64,000 nt of DNA, from positions 210,278 to 274,277 of the forward strand of contig MKTA01000018.1 of NCBI GenBank assembly GCA_001897515.1, given 5' to 3'. This DNA is from Bacteroidetes bacterium 41-46 (GTDB lineage: Bacteria > Bacteroidota > Bacteroidia > Bacteroidales > UBA932). Of the stretch, positions 8,883-17,357 are shown piece after piece (position 1 is the first letter of the stretch; each line of letters begins with the position of its first letter). Both the position numbers and the translations under genes were made by a program. The notes under the pieces were generated by a model. The model ran no database searches. It saw nothing but the letters and a program-made list of their open reading frames with translations, and was not told the DNA's origin.

Positions 8883-9158
8883 AAAGTAACTCTTCAACGC
8901 CTCAACATAATCCTCAAACGCCTTCCTGCCTGTCTCGGTGATCCGGCAGGTGGTTCGGGGTCGTTTTCCGCTGTAGCCCTTCTCAACCTCAATATACCCG
9001 GCCTCGCTGAGTTTTTCTAGTTGCACACTAAGGTTCCCGGCAGTAGATGAGGTCTTCTCACGCAAATAAACAAAGTCGGCCTCCTCAAGCGAGGCGAGCA
9101 GCGATATTACTGCCAACCGCAACTGCGAATGGAGTAGGGGGTCCAGCTCCTTAAACAT
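8880..9158 (-). CDS. Winged-helix transcriptional regulator
   Basis: A 92-residue helix-turn-helix protein of the short MarR/PadR-like type (PF13601-like): LDPLLHSQLRLAVISLLA, a recognition region SSTAGNLSVQLEKLSEAGYIEVEKGY, then a wing and ITETGRKAFEDYVEAL. The frame is open up to 9236, but the ATG at 9158 has a strong GGAGG five bases upstream and overlaps the previous gene's stop (ATGTTTAA), so it is the real start. It is coupled to the membrane protein upstream, a pairing common in this phylum. It may bind the GTTTATA-type palindromes before that gene. The stop codon lies inside a REP element. Confidence 0.85.
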   Translation of the reverse strand: MFKELDPLLHSQLRLAVISLLASLEEADFVYLREKTSSTAGNLSVQLEKLSEAGYIEVEKGYSGKRPRTTCRITETGRKAFEDYVEALKSYF

Positions 9159-9798
9159 GGCTACCTCCTCTAGCAACATTACCTCCGTTTTTAACATTAC
9201 CTCCCCTCTTAGCACTCCCTGCTCTTCTTTTAGCATCGTTTAAAATGTGGCCCGGTATTATTAGCATTATCACCGCAAAGCCCGCAGAAACAAGAATTTG
9301 CTCCATCCCCGACACCATCAGCATAACAAAGCTTAGGGCAATTCCGAGGAATCCGGCAATGATAACCGGCTTAAACTTAATCACTAAGCCACTAATTGCC
9401 ACACCTACATTCACTAACAGAGCCATCACAAACAGAATCGGGTAAGCATTGTAATCAACTAACATATATAAAGATAGCAATCCTGCTGCTACACCTACCG
9501 ATATCCAGATATTTCCAATTACTCTGCCGATAAAGGTCACAATCCCCTTATCCCTCTTTTTCAGCATGTAGATCATTGTCGGATAGCCGATTATCGGCAT
9601 TGCAAACCAAAGCCACTGCACACGGTAGTCACCCGTCTCCCTAATCAGGAAATATATGGCCAACGCGACAATCAGCCATAAATATCCCCATAGCAAATAG
9701 ATTCCGCCACCGTCTCTTTCTAGATTTGTCCTGGTCTCTTTGATCATTCTGGAAATGATCTCCAGACTCTCATTCTGATTTAAGTTCTTCTCTTCCAT
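9151..9798 (-). CDS. Multi-pass membrane protein paired with winged-helix regulator
   Basis: A 215-residue protein with a short charged cytoplasmic N-terminus (SLEIISRMIKETRTNLERDGG), then about six hydrophobic segments between residues 30 and 185 and a basic tail (KRRAGSAKRGGN). I recognise the arrangement (an MxxKxxxDS-like N-terminal helix followed by six TM, next to a small HTH gene) but no named family function. It overlaps the regulator by 8 bp, so the two are translationally coupled. It is read from two tandem promoters each carrying a palindrome. The Arg/Gly/Asn-rich tail looks repetitive (RGGNVKNGGNVARGG). Confidence 0.75.
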   Translation of the reverse strand: MEEKNLNQNESLEIISRMIKETRTNLERDGGGIYLLWGYLWLIVALAIYFLIRETGDYRVQWLWFAMPIIGYPTMIYMLKKRDKGIVTFIGRVIGNIWISVGVAAGLLSLYMLVDYNAYPILFVMALLVNVGVAISGLVIKFKPVIIAGFLGIALSFVMLMVSGMEQILVSAGFAVIMLIIPGHILNDAKRRAGSAKRGGNVKNGGNVARGGSHV

Positions 9799-9814
9799 AA
9801 TTAAAATGTTATTA

Positions 9815-9846
9815 CAAAAATAAATAAGTTTAAAATATAAACCAAA
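9815..9846 (-). promoter_or_regulatory. Proximal promoter with palindrome in the spacer
   Basis: Read on the minus strand: TTTG (9843-9846), a 20-bp spacer and TATTTTTG (9815-9822). The spacer holds GTTTAAAATATAAAC (9828-9842), an imperfect palindrome. It lies 17 bp before the ATG at 9798. Confidence 0.6.
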
Positions 9847-9886
9847 CAGCTGTTAAAAAAGTGCAACTGGTTTTGATTGCACTTTG

Positions 9887-9918
9887 CAAATGTAAATAAG
9901 TTTATAATATAAACCAAA
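9887..9918 (-). promoter_or_regulatory. Distal promoter with perfect palindrome in the spacer
   Basis: Minus strand: TTTG (9915-9918), a 20-bp spacer and TACATTTG (9887-9894). The spacer holds the perfect 15-bp palindrome GTTTATAATATAAAC (9900-9914), 72 bp from its counterpart at 9828. A further inverted repeat, GTGCAA/TTGCAC (9861-9882), lies between the two promoters. Confidence 0.6.
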
Positions 9919-9946
9919 TATTTTGTAAAAATATCTTAAAGCGATA

Positions 9947-10402
9947 TTATGTTTCACTATTCGTTAGCAGAGTTGCAGGGTTAATAACAGGAAGAATCAC
10001 TCCATTTAGTGGTGTATTTACTGTTTTTTCTAATATAATTCCACGAGCTGTTGAATATACAATCCCCATTAAAGATGCTCCAAGCTCACCATTGATGAGA
10101 AGCGTATCATTTTCTCCCTGTTCAATAAACTCTTCCAAATTATCAACACGAATTACAAATTCAATGCAAAATTCTCCATTTACATCAACTAGTTGTTTCT
10201 CATCATTTTCGGCATTAAGTGCGATATTCAATTTTATGGAGACTAATTTATTTACAAAATCAAATTTGCTACTTTGATGAATTCCAACTCTGCTATGTTT
10301 AATAATTACAGGGTTGTTACAAAAACTTTCCTCTGAACTTATTGAAGACTTGAGGATGTTAATGCAGTTTAATGCAATTTTTGAAGGATCAACTTTGCTC
10401 AT
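9947..10402 (-). CDS. SecB-like chaperone of a toxin-antitoxin-chaperone module
   Basis: A 151-residue SecB-fold protein. Family features are the beta-rich centre (KLVSIKLNIALNAE, GEFCIEFVIRVDNLEEFIE) and the C-terminal region MGIVYSTARGIILEKT followed by LPVINPATLL, which matches the SecB helix and its PxxNPxxL motif. SecB homologues next to an HTH antitoxin (SecB-TA, as in Rv1957) fold and protect the antitoxin. Its ATG overlaps the antitoxin stop by 4 bp (ATGA). It is last in the three-gene operon and has no export genes beside it, which favours the TA role over general secretion. Confidence 0.85.
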   Translation of the reverse strand: MSKVDPSKIALNCINILKSSISSEESFCNNPVIIKHSRVGIHQSSKFDFVNKLVSIKLNIALNAENDEKQLVDVNGEFCIEFVIRVDNLEEFIEQGENDTLLINGELGASLMGIVYSTARGIILEKTVNTPLNGVILPVINPATLLTNSET

Positions 10403-10794
10403 GATGCAATATTAGAATTTTCTTCTTTATATTCTCCATTTGAATATTCTCCACAACCAATATTGTTACAACTGTTTATTGCTGCAACATTTAGGTAGAT
10501 ATACTTTGTTTTTTTATATTTTTCCTCAGCTTTAAGAGGAGTAATAATGATATCTTCGCCTAGTGCATCTTCAATATTCGCAATGCTCATAAGGGTAAGA
10601 TTATGAAGTCCGGACATTAGTTTAGATATTTCACTAGGCTCTTTTTCCATTATCTCAGCCAATCTTTTTTGACTAATACCCTTTTGGTTAAGAATATGAG
10701 AAATCTGCTCAGATATCTCCAGGTTCTTTTTAATAAAGATTCTGTTTGATGGCTTAATCTTATCCTTAAGCCTTTGTGCAATAGTTTTTTTCAT
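10399..10794 (-). CDS. HTH antitoxin of the TAC module
   Basis: A 131-residue XRE/HigA-like protein. The HTH lies at about residues 28-85 (ISHILNQKGISQKRLAEIME, then EISKLMSGLHNLTLMSIANIEDALG). The tail of about 40 residues after it (KYKKTKYIYLNVAA to the end) is longer than in chaperone-independent HigA and is hydrophobic then polar, as expected for a chaperone-addiction (ChAD) segment; this is inference. ATGA overlaps link it to the toxin gene before and the chaperone after. It probably represses the operon at the TCACTTATAAGTGA site upstream. Confidence 0.85.
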   Translation of the reverse strand: MKKTIAQRLKDKIKPSNRIFIKKNLEISEQISHILNQKGISQKRLAEIMEKEPSEISKLMSGLHNLTLMSIANIEDALGEDIIITPLKAEEKYKKTKYIYLNVAAINSCNNIGCGEYSNGEYKEENSNIAS

Positions 10795-11321
10795 ATTTCA
10801 AATTCAAAAGACTCATTAAAACAAATATCTGTATAATCACTATTCCAAGTAATCTCAGTTTTAAATGATTCATTAATCTTCTTGGTTATTCTGTTTGCAG
10901 TTAGAAAATGGTTTTTAACATTCGGGCAGTCATTAGCTTTAATTGTTGTTTTAATTCCACCGTTGAAAAGAATTACAACATGCTCGTTAGCCCTTAAGCA
11001 GTATAGTCGTAAATTATTAACCAGTATTTTGCACACTCTTTGCTCGCCTGCATCTGGCGGAAGGGCAGATGTGTCAGAATAAATGCCCTCTTTTCTGAAA
11101 AATTTTTCTTTTGCCCCATATTTCTCGCCAATCTCTTCAATCCAAGTAATTAAGTTGACTAAATCTGTTTCAGATTCACTCTCAAGTTCCATATTTGAGA
11201 GAAAACAATAAAATTCAGAGTTCTCCTCTTTATATTCTTTGTCATTTATTACTACGGAATAGTATTTAACCTTTTCATAGCTAAATTCTGAAAGCTTGAT
11301 AAGTTTTACAAATGTATTCAT
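10791..11321 (-). CDS. Probable toxin of the TAC module
   Basis: A 176-residue protein, first in the operon. Its second half, NLRLYCLRANEHVVILFNGGIKTT, resembles the core strands of RelE/HigB-type ribosome-dependent RNases (LRLFxxRxGNxIVIxxxGxxK), and a basic helix ANRITKKINESFK follows. The N-terminal 80 residues are acidic and not recognised. Gene order toxin-antitoxin-chaperone and 4-bp overlaps support the assignment. The usual HigB length is about 100, so this is a longer variant. Activity is inferred from context and partial fold resemblance only. Confidence 0.7.
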   Translation of the reverse strand: MNTFVKLIKLSEFSYEKVKYYSVVINDKEYKEENSEFYCFLSNMELESESETDLVNLITWIEEIGEKYGAKEKFFRKEGIYSDTSALPPDAGEQRVCKILVNNLRLYCLRANEHVVILFNGGIKTTIKANDCPNVKNHFLTANRITKKINESFKTEITWNSDYTDICFNESFEFEI

Positions 11322-11346
11322 TTAAAAGTAAAATACAAAATAAAAA

Positions 11347-11387
11347 TCACTTATAAGTGAATTTTAACCCCGTGAATAATCACTTAT
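11347..11387 (-). promoter_or_regulatory. Candidate operator of the TAC operon
   Basis: A perfect 14-bp palindrome TCACTTATAAGTGA (11347-11360) and a second half-site TCACTTAT (11380-11387), 33 bp apart in the same orientation, 26 bp before the toxin ATG. They are well placed for binding by the HTH antitoxin. No clean TAnnTTTG box is seen beside them. Confidence 0.55.
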
Positions 11388-11472
11388 TAGACAATAAAGT
11401 TTGTTGTTTGAGTTTGTATTTGCAAGGAGAATACTTTGAATGAGTAAATTATGAAGTTGAAACTGAAAAACA

Positions 11473-12765
11473 CTATCTCCCCAACTCCACAAAAACACCC
11501 GGCACTGCCATTGCCACTGATACATTTACCACAATTGCATCCTCTTGCGATTCTCGGAAATCGTGCTCTTTCACTTCGCTGAATTTTTGCTCTCTCTTTC
11601 CCATCGGCCCGACATTTACTTTATAGCTCTCCTGGCGGGTGTGTCCGGCAAGTGCACCACGGATCCGGAGGGATTCCAGATATTGATTAACCCGATTATC
11701 AATTTTTTGCCAAGTTTCGGCATTATTTGCGCAGTATTGGTATTCAGCGAGAGAGTCATTAATTGAGTGTTCAATCATATCAATAGTTCGCTTGACATTT
11801 ATGAACCTATTGATTGAATTACATTTAGTCAAAGTCCTTGCACCCCAAATCAGTGGCTCGGAATAGGGTACTTTCTTAATAACATTAACGCTAGGCACTC
11901 CATCAGGGGGATTTGTAAAAGATGGTATCTCACTCTCAGTAAGATTAACGCTAACTTTAGTCAGCCCCTTAACTGGTAAGTTTGCAGGAGCCTTCCATAT
12001 CCCGACCCTCCACTGCTGCTGAAGATATTGAGCTGCCACCCCTCCCGATGCCGGAATGACCACCTCTTTTTTAGTATCACTATTGTAAACCTTTACCCAA
12101 GGGAAGTATGCCGCCCCAAACCCCAGCCAGTCAGCTTCATTTCCAGAACTATCATTAATCCCCTCTCTAAACCTCTTCACGGGATCACCATCTGACGAGA
12201 ATCCGCCAAAAATATCCAGAATTGCAAATCTCATATAGGAGGAATCTGCACAATGTCTGAGCATAGCACGCTGAACCCTAAGAGAATCATCAATATCAGG
12301 CAGGCAAACTGCCTCAGGTATAACTAAAAGTACGTGATTAGATTCGTTTTTAAGTGCCTCTAAACCTTTAATAAGATCATACGCAAAAATCCCATCCCTG
12401 TTATTTCCTACAGATACTACAATACACTCACCTCCTCCATTTTCAAAGAATAGCTTTACACTTAAGTACAAATAGTAGTCCTCTCGGGTGCCATCACCAC
12501 CACCAAACAGATCTATAAAATCACCCAAATTCCTAACCCGAACCGGTCTAAAAAAGAGGTCATTATTGCCAGTCACCTTCTCAGTATATCCTACAAAAGC
12601 AACCACATCACAGGACACGTCATTTATCGGCCTCTCCACCCACTTGCACTCCTCAACATAAACACCCGGCGGCATTTGGGTTGAATCACTCTGAGGCATT
12701 TGGGTTGAATTACCAGAGCTAGAGATGAAAGGGTTCTTAAGATTGAGAGTAAAACACTTAGCCAT
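11473..12765 (-). CDS. Orphan contractile tail sheath protein
   Basis: A 430-residue member of the phage/contractile-injection-system tail sheath family. N-terminal features are PPGVYVEECKWVERPINDVS and VVAFVGYTEKV, followed by FGGGDGTREDYYLYLSVKLFFENGGGECIVVSV. The C-terminal sheath domain is INRFINVKRTIDMIEHSI, then WQKIDNRVNQYLESLRIRGALAG. The ATG at 12765 with AGGAAAAACT before it is preferred over the frame start at 12825. No baseplate, tube or spike genes lie nearby, so it is a solitary sheath gene. It precedes the TAC operon on the same strand. It could be a prophage or injection-system remnant, or a reused subunit. Confidence 0.85.
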   Translation of the reverse strand: MAKCFTLNLKNPFISSSGNSTQMPQSDSTQMPPGVYVEECKWVERPINDVSCDVVAFVGYTEKVTGNNDLFFRPVRVRNLGDFIDLFGGGDGTREDYYLYLSVKLFFENGGGECIVVSVGNNRDGIFAYDLIKGLEALKNESNHVLLVIPEAVCLPDIDDSLRVQRAMLRHCADSSYMRFAILDIFGGFSSDGDPVKRFREGINDSSGNEADWLGFGAAYFPWVKVYNSDTKKEVVIPASGGVAAQYLQQQWRVGIWKAPANLPVKGLTKVSVNLTESEIPSFTNPPDGVPSVNVIKKVPYSEPLIWGARTLTKCNSINRFINVKRTIDMIEHSINDSLAEYQYCANNAETWQKIDNRVNQYLESLRIRGALAGHTRQESYKVNVGPMGKREQKFSEVKEHDFRESQEDAIVVNVSVAMAVPGVFVELGR

Positions 12766-12898
12766 AGTTTTTCCTGCAAGGTAATAAAAAATGTGGCAAG
12801 GTAGTATTTTGAAAAAAGATTGCAAACAGAGTGTAATTATTTAAAAATAGTTTTTAACTTTATTCAGCCCTAATCACCTAATTATTTTACTAATAACT

Positions 12899-13843
12899 AT
12901 GAAAAAAATGCGTAGAATTGCAGCTAGTGCTTGCATTGCGCTTACTGCTCTATTTATTCTTTCCTCTCTTGCTACCCTCTCATCATGTTCAGAAGGGGAA
13001 AAACCAGACCCTCCTAAACCAAAACCACCAACTCCACCTGCTGAACAGACAAAAATACCAATTAACATTGCAACCGGTGCCTGGACAAAGGCAACAGACT
13101 CGGGATTTGAAACTGGGGATAAAGTGGGAGTCTATGTAGTGAATTTTACAGGAGCCACCTCACCCGGAACATTGGCATCAAGCGGAAACCATGCTACAAA
13201 CATCGGTTTTACTTATGGTACGGCTTGGACGGCTGATACTCAAATTTACTGGAAGGACCAGACAACAAAGGCAGACTTCTATTGCTACTATCCTTATGTA
13301 GCATCTATAGCAGACGTTTCTGCCTATCAGTTCAATGTAAAGGCGAACCAGAGCGCATTGGCGGACTACAAGGCAAGCGACTTTCTCTGGGGCAAAACTG
13401 CAGGCGTTTCGCCTACATCGGACCCTGTCCAAATTACAATTAAACACGCAATGAGCAACTTAATTGTAAGACTCACTCCGGGGAATGGCTATACGGCAGC
13501 AGATCTTGCAAATGCTGTAGTTAAAATCAAAAATCTTAAAACCAGGTCTGTAATAAACCTTACAACCGGATCTGCATCTGCCACAGGTACTGCAGAGGAT
13601 ATGACACCTCGTAAAGAGACTGATTACTACAGGGCCCTGCTCGTTCCCCAAACCATTACTAATTTGGACCTAATAGTTGTTGAGTTGGGAAGTGACATCT
13701 ATACTCTCAAGCAGTCAATCACTTTTGAAGCAAATAAGCAACACACTTGCACTATTGTTGTCAATAAATCCAACGGAGGAGTAACCATTACCATTGGTAA
13801 CTGGGAGACTGACGGCAATGATCACGGAGGAACAGTAGGTTAA
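12899..13843 (+). CDS. Fimbrillin-like surface lipoprotein
   Basis: A 314-residue lipoprotein (lipobox LSSC, about Cys30) with a Pro/Lys-rich linker (KPDPPKPKPPTPPAEQ) and a Mfa-like fimbrillin domain. Marks of the family are FETGDKVGVYVVNF, IYWKDQTTKADFYCYYPY, the ASDFLWGK motif, ITIKHAMSNLIVRL and YRALLVPQTI. Proteins of this type are exported as lipoproteins and build fimbriae or sit on the outer surface. It is first of three co-directional lipoprotein genes; 20 bp separate it from the next. Transcription starts in the 130 bp divergent from the sheath gene, where TAACTTTA (12855) is a near match to a -7 box. Confidence 0.9.
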   Translation: MKKMRRIAASACIALTALFILSSLATLSSCSEGEKPDPPKPKPPTPPAEQTKIPINIATGAWTKATDSGFETGDKVGVYVVNFTGATSPGTLASSGNHATNIGFTYGTAWTADTQIYWKDQTTKADFYCYYPYVASIADVSAYQFNVKANQSALADYKASDFLWGKTAGVSPTSDPVQITIKHAMSNLIVRLTPGNGYTAADLANAVVKIKNLKTRSVINLTTGSASATGTAEDMTPRKETDYYRALLVPQTITNLDLIVVELGSDIYTLKQSITFEANKQHTCTIVVNKSNGGVTITIGNWETDGNDHGGTVG

Positions 13844-13863
13844 TAGAAAACCCCACAACAGTT

Positions 13864-16800
13864 ATGAAAAAAACAAAAAAAACAATATTTGCTCTTGCCT
13901 TAATTTCGGCATTGGCATTGTCATCTTGTCTTAGAGAAGAGCCGGGAATAGACTACAATACAAATAAGCCTGGAAAAATTATGCTCTCAGGTGAAATCTC
14001 ACAGATTTACCAAACACGCGTAAACGACGAAGGATTTTGTGACGGTGATGCAATAGGTATATATATCGTTGACTATGACGGATCCACACCAGGCACTCTG
14101 AAAACTGAAGGGAACCGTGCGGACAATATAAAACACACGTACGATGAGGAGAACTATATGTGGGTTGCAGCAAAGGATATTTACTGGAAAGACGATAAGA
14201 CTCCGGTAGATGTTTTTGGATACTACCCGTACGCCTCTCCACAAAGTATTTCGGCCTACTCTTTTGAGCTGCAAAAAGATCAAAGCACATCCGCTGCCTA
14301 TGGAAAAATTGGCGGATACGAAGCCTCAGACCTCCTTTGGGGCAAGGCCGAAAAGATTGCTCCTACAGACAAGGTTATACGAATCAGCTTCAGCCACAAA
14401 ATGGCCAATGTGCGAATCACCCTTGCAGAGGGAACCGGATTTACCACCGGTGAATGGAGTGCGATAGATAAGGCCGCTCTTGTTCTAAACACAAAGCGCT
14501 CCTCTACCGTTGACCTGTCAACCGGGGTGGTAACGGCAACCGGAGAAGTTCCATCCACCGGAACTATCCCGATGAAGGATAACGGAGACTTCAGGGCAAT
14601 TGTAGTTCCACAAGAGGTTCCTGCCGGTCGTCCACTAATAAGCGTTACAGTAGGAGGAACCCCATATCTCCTTACCAAGGCCGAGCCATTCATTTATCAT
14701 CCCTCCAAACAGCACAATTTCACAATAACCGTAAATAAACGTGAATTAGGAGGAGTAGAATTCGTCCTCACCTCCGAGAGCATAACCGCCTGGGAGAATG
14801 ACAACACTACTCACGATGCTGCTGCCAGGGAATATATTGTTATAGATGTCCCTACAGCCGGTACACTTCACGAACGCATCGCTGCTGCCGGAAAAGATTT
14901 AGCCAAGGTCAAAAATATGAAGGTAACGGGGAAGATAAATGCTACTGACTTCGCATATATGAGATTACGTATGCCAATGCTACAGTCTTTGAATCTGAAA
15001 GAGGTGACATTAGTCAAGGGTGACGGAATTGCTATGGATGATACTTGGTATAACGGAAATGAAGACAATGAGATACCTGACTATGCTTTCTATAAAAAAT
15101 CATCACTTCAAAGACTAGTTCTTCCAGATATGGTTGAAATAATTGGTGAGTGGGCATTTTATAATTGTTCCAATTTACTTGGATCAATTATACTCCCGGA
15201 GGGCTTAACTAAAATAAGCAGTTTTGCATTTGGAGAATGCAAGTCGTTAAATGGAGTCCTGTTGCTTCCATCATCATTAGAATATATTGGTGAATACGCA
15301 TTTTATCAATGTGGATTCAATACTGAATTAACTCTGCCACAAGGATTAAAATACATTGGCAATTCGGCATTCACAAGAATTGTTGGTTTGCGTGGCTCCT
15401 TAATTTTACCGGAGTCACTTGAGTATATTGGATTGACAGCATTTTGGGGAAATACTAATTTAACTGGTTCGTTGGAAATACCACCAAAAATAACTGAAAT
15501 TCACGAGAGCTCATTCTCTAATTGTGGCTTTAATGGGACGCTTATATTAAACGATGATATAACTTCAATTGGTGAGTATGCGTTTTCATCTACACCATTC
15601 AGAGGCGAATTAAAACTGCCTGAAAACTTAGTTTACATTAAAAGAGGGGCGTTTAGTGATTGTGATTTTACAGGAATTCTAAAACTGCCAGAAAGTATTT
15701 CAACAATTGGAGAAGGGGCTTTCTATGGGAATTGGAGGCTAATTGGTGTAGTTGAATTTCCCAGAAACATTCAGTCAATAGGCCCATCCGCTTTTCAAAA
15801 TTGCTGGGGGATAGAAGGAGTGATTTTTAACGATGGCCTTGAAACAATTGGTCAATATGCTTTCAGTAATTGTCACGGAATAGGAAGAATTGTAAGCAAG
15901 AGTACAATACCACCTTATATTGCCGCAGGGGTTTTCCAAGGAGTTGCTAAAGACAATTTTACTGTTGAGGTACCTGAGTCTTCAGTGTCTCAATACCAGA
16001 CAGCAGTTGGCTGGGCAGATTTTAAACGAATATCGGCCTACAGGGAGCTTTCAGTGAGCCCTGGCTCTGCTTCTGCAATTAACACATCTGTAACTAGGGA
16101 CCTGATCTTAAGGGCAGAAGGAAACTGGATAGTTGAGAGCAAGCCGGACTGGGTAACTCTTGATAAGATGAGTGGTAATAAAATAGCTGAAATTAAACTG
16201 ACATTCCAGCAGATGTCATCTGGTTCTGCTAACAGAGAAGGTGAGGTAGTTTTTAAACTATCTGATAAAGATTACAGAACTAGATTTAAAGTGTCTCAAT
16301 ATAATTATGAGTATGCAGAGGATCACTTTCTGACTCTTCATTCAGCAACAAAGGGTAATGGTGTCAATATTGTCTTTCTTGGAGACGGATATAGTGCCAA
16401 GGATATAAGCGAGGGTAAATACCTCACAACAATTAATGAGGCAGTTGGACATCTCTTTAGTGTAGAACCATACAAAACCTATAAAGAGTATTTCAATGTA
16501 TATACCGGTATTGCTGTTTCACCTGAGTCAGGTATAGGCAGTGTTAATACAATAATAAACAATAGATTCAATACTTATGCACTTGGAGGAGGAGTTCTTG
16601 GTCCTAATACAACTATGTGTCCGGGATGTGATTTATCTGTTTTGGAGTACGCTGCTAAAGCCCCTACTGTTAACGAATCCAATATTGCTAAAACACTGGT
16701 AGTTATGATTGCTAATTCGTCAGAATATGGCGGTGTTACATATATGTATCCAGATGGTTCAGCAATAGCATACTCTCCGGTTAGTAATTACGGTTACCCA

Positions 16801-17337
16801 TACGACTTCAGAGGTTTGGTACAACACGAGGCCGGGGGCCACGGATTTGGGAAATTGGCAGATGAATACATTTCTCATAATGCATTCATTCATTCTTGTG
16901 GATGTGCATGTCACCCACACGTGGGAGAGATTTTAAAGGCTAAAAATCTCGGTTGGTACGAAAACATCTCCCTATCCGGCAAGCTTAATGAAGTCCCTTG
17001 GAGCCACTTTATTTTCCACGAAAAGTACAATCAGATTGTGGACGTTTTTGAGGGTGCATTTTACCACTCCCGAGGCGTTTACAGATCAGAACAGACCAGT
17101 TGTATGAACAACAACATCCCATACTTCAATGCAATAAGCAGAGAGAGTATTGTGAAAAGGATTATGGCCTATGCTGGGGAGACATACTCACTATCAGATT
17201 TCCTAGCTAAGGATGTTCTGGAGGCTTCTGTTCCAACAAAAGGACTTGAGGCACCGGAGCTGTTAAGAAGAGCCCCGCTTCACAGCCACGCACCAATAAT
17301 GATGGGCAAAAGACCAAAATTAAATACAAGAAAGTAA
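13864..17337 (+). CDS. Fimbrillin - LRR - BACON - M64 metallopeptidase fusion lipoprotein
   Basis: A 1157-residue lipoprotein (lipobox LSSC, Cys22). Domains in order: a Mfa-like fimbrillin domain at about 30-300 (GDAIGIYIVDYDG, IYWKDDKTPVDVFGYYPY, ASDLLWGK, SHKMANVRITL); BspA-like leucine-rich repeats at about 380-700 (repeats of the type IGEYAFYxC...LxLPxxLxYI); a BACON-type domain at about 725-820 (EGNWIVESKPDWVTLDKMSG); and a C-terminal zinc peptidase at about 825-1110. The peptidase carries GVNIVFLGDGYS and HEAGGHGFGKLADEY (His988, Glu989, His992), as in IgA peptidase M64. The active-site residues look intact. It probably sits on the outer surface, where the LRR/BACON region binds a partner and the peptidase cleaves it; this role is inference. 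Confidence 0.9.
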   Translation: MKKTKKTIFALALISALALSSCLREEPGIDYNTNKPGKIMLSGEISQIYQTRVNDEGFCDGDAIGIYIVDYDGSTPGTLKTEGNRADNIKHTYDEENYMWVAAKDIYWKDDKTPVDVFGYYPYASPQSISAYSFELQKDQSTSAAYGKIGGYEASDLLWGKAEKIAPTDKVIRISFSHKMANVRITLAEGTGFTTGEWSAIDKAALVLNTKRSSTVDLSTGVVTATGEVPSTGTIPMKDNGDFRAIVVPQEVPAGRPLISVTVGGTPYLLTKAEPFIYHPSKQHNFTITVNKRELGGVEFVLTSESITAWENDNTTHDAAAREYIVIDVPTAGTLHERIAAAGKDLAKVKNMKVTGKINATDFAYMRLRMPMLQSLNLKEVTLVKGDGIAMDDTWYNGNEDNEIPDYAFYKKSSLQRLVLPDMVEIIGEWAFYNCSNLLGSIILPEGLTKISSFAFGECKSLNGVLLLPSSLEYIGEYAFYQCGFNTELTLPQGLKYIGNSAFTRIVGLRGSLILPESLEYIGLTAFWGNTNLTGSLEIPPKITEIHESSFSNCGFNGTLILNDDITSIGEYAFSSTPFRGELKLPENLVYIKRGAFSDCDFTGILKLPESISTIGEGAFYGNWRLIGVVEFPRNIQSIGPSAFQNCWGIEGVIFNDGLETIGQYAFSNCHGIGRIVSKSTIPPYIAAGVFQGVAKDNFTVEVPESSVSQYQTAVGWADFKRISAYRELSVSPGSASAINTSVTRDLILRAEGNWIVESKPDWVTLDKMSGNKIAEIKLTFQQMSSGSANREGEVVFKLSDKDYRTRFKVSQYNYEYAEDHFLTLHSATKGNGVNIVFLGDGYSAKDISEGKYLTTINEAVGHLFSVEPYKTYKEYFNVYTGIAVSPESGIGSVNTIINNRFNTYALGGGVLGPNTTMCPGCDLSVLEYAAKAPTVNESNIAKTLVVMIANSSEYGGVTYMYPDGSAIAYSPVSNYGYPYDFRGLVQHEAGGHGFGKLADEYISHNAFIHSCGCACHPHVGEILKAKNLGWYENISLSGKLNEVPWSHFIFHEKYNQIVDVFEGAFYHSRGVYRSEQTSCMNNNIPYFNAISRESIVKRIMAYAGETYSLSDFLAKDVLEASVPTKGLEAPELLRRAPLHSHAPIMMGKRPKLNTRK

Positions 17338-17357
17338 CATATAAAAGTGATAAAGCG

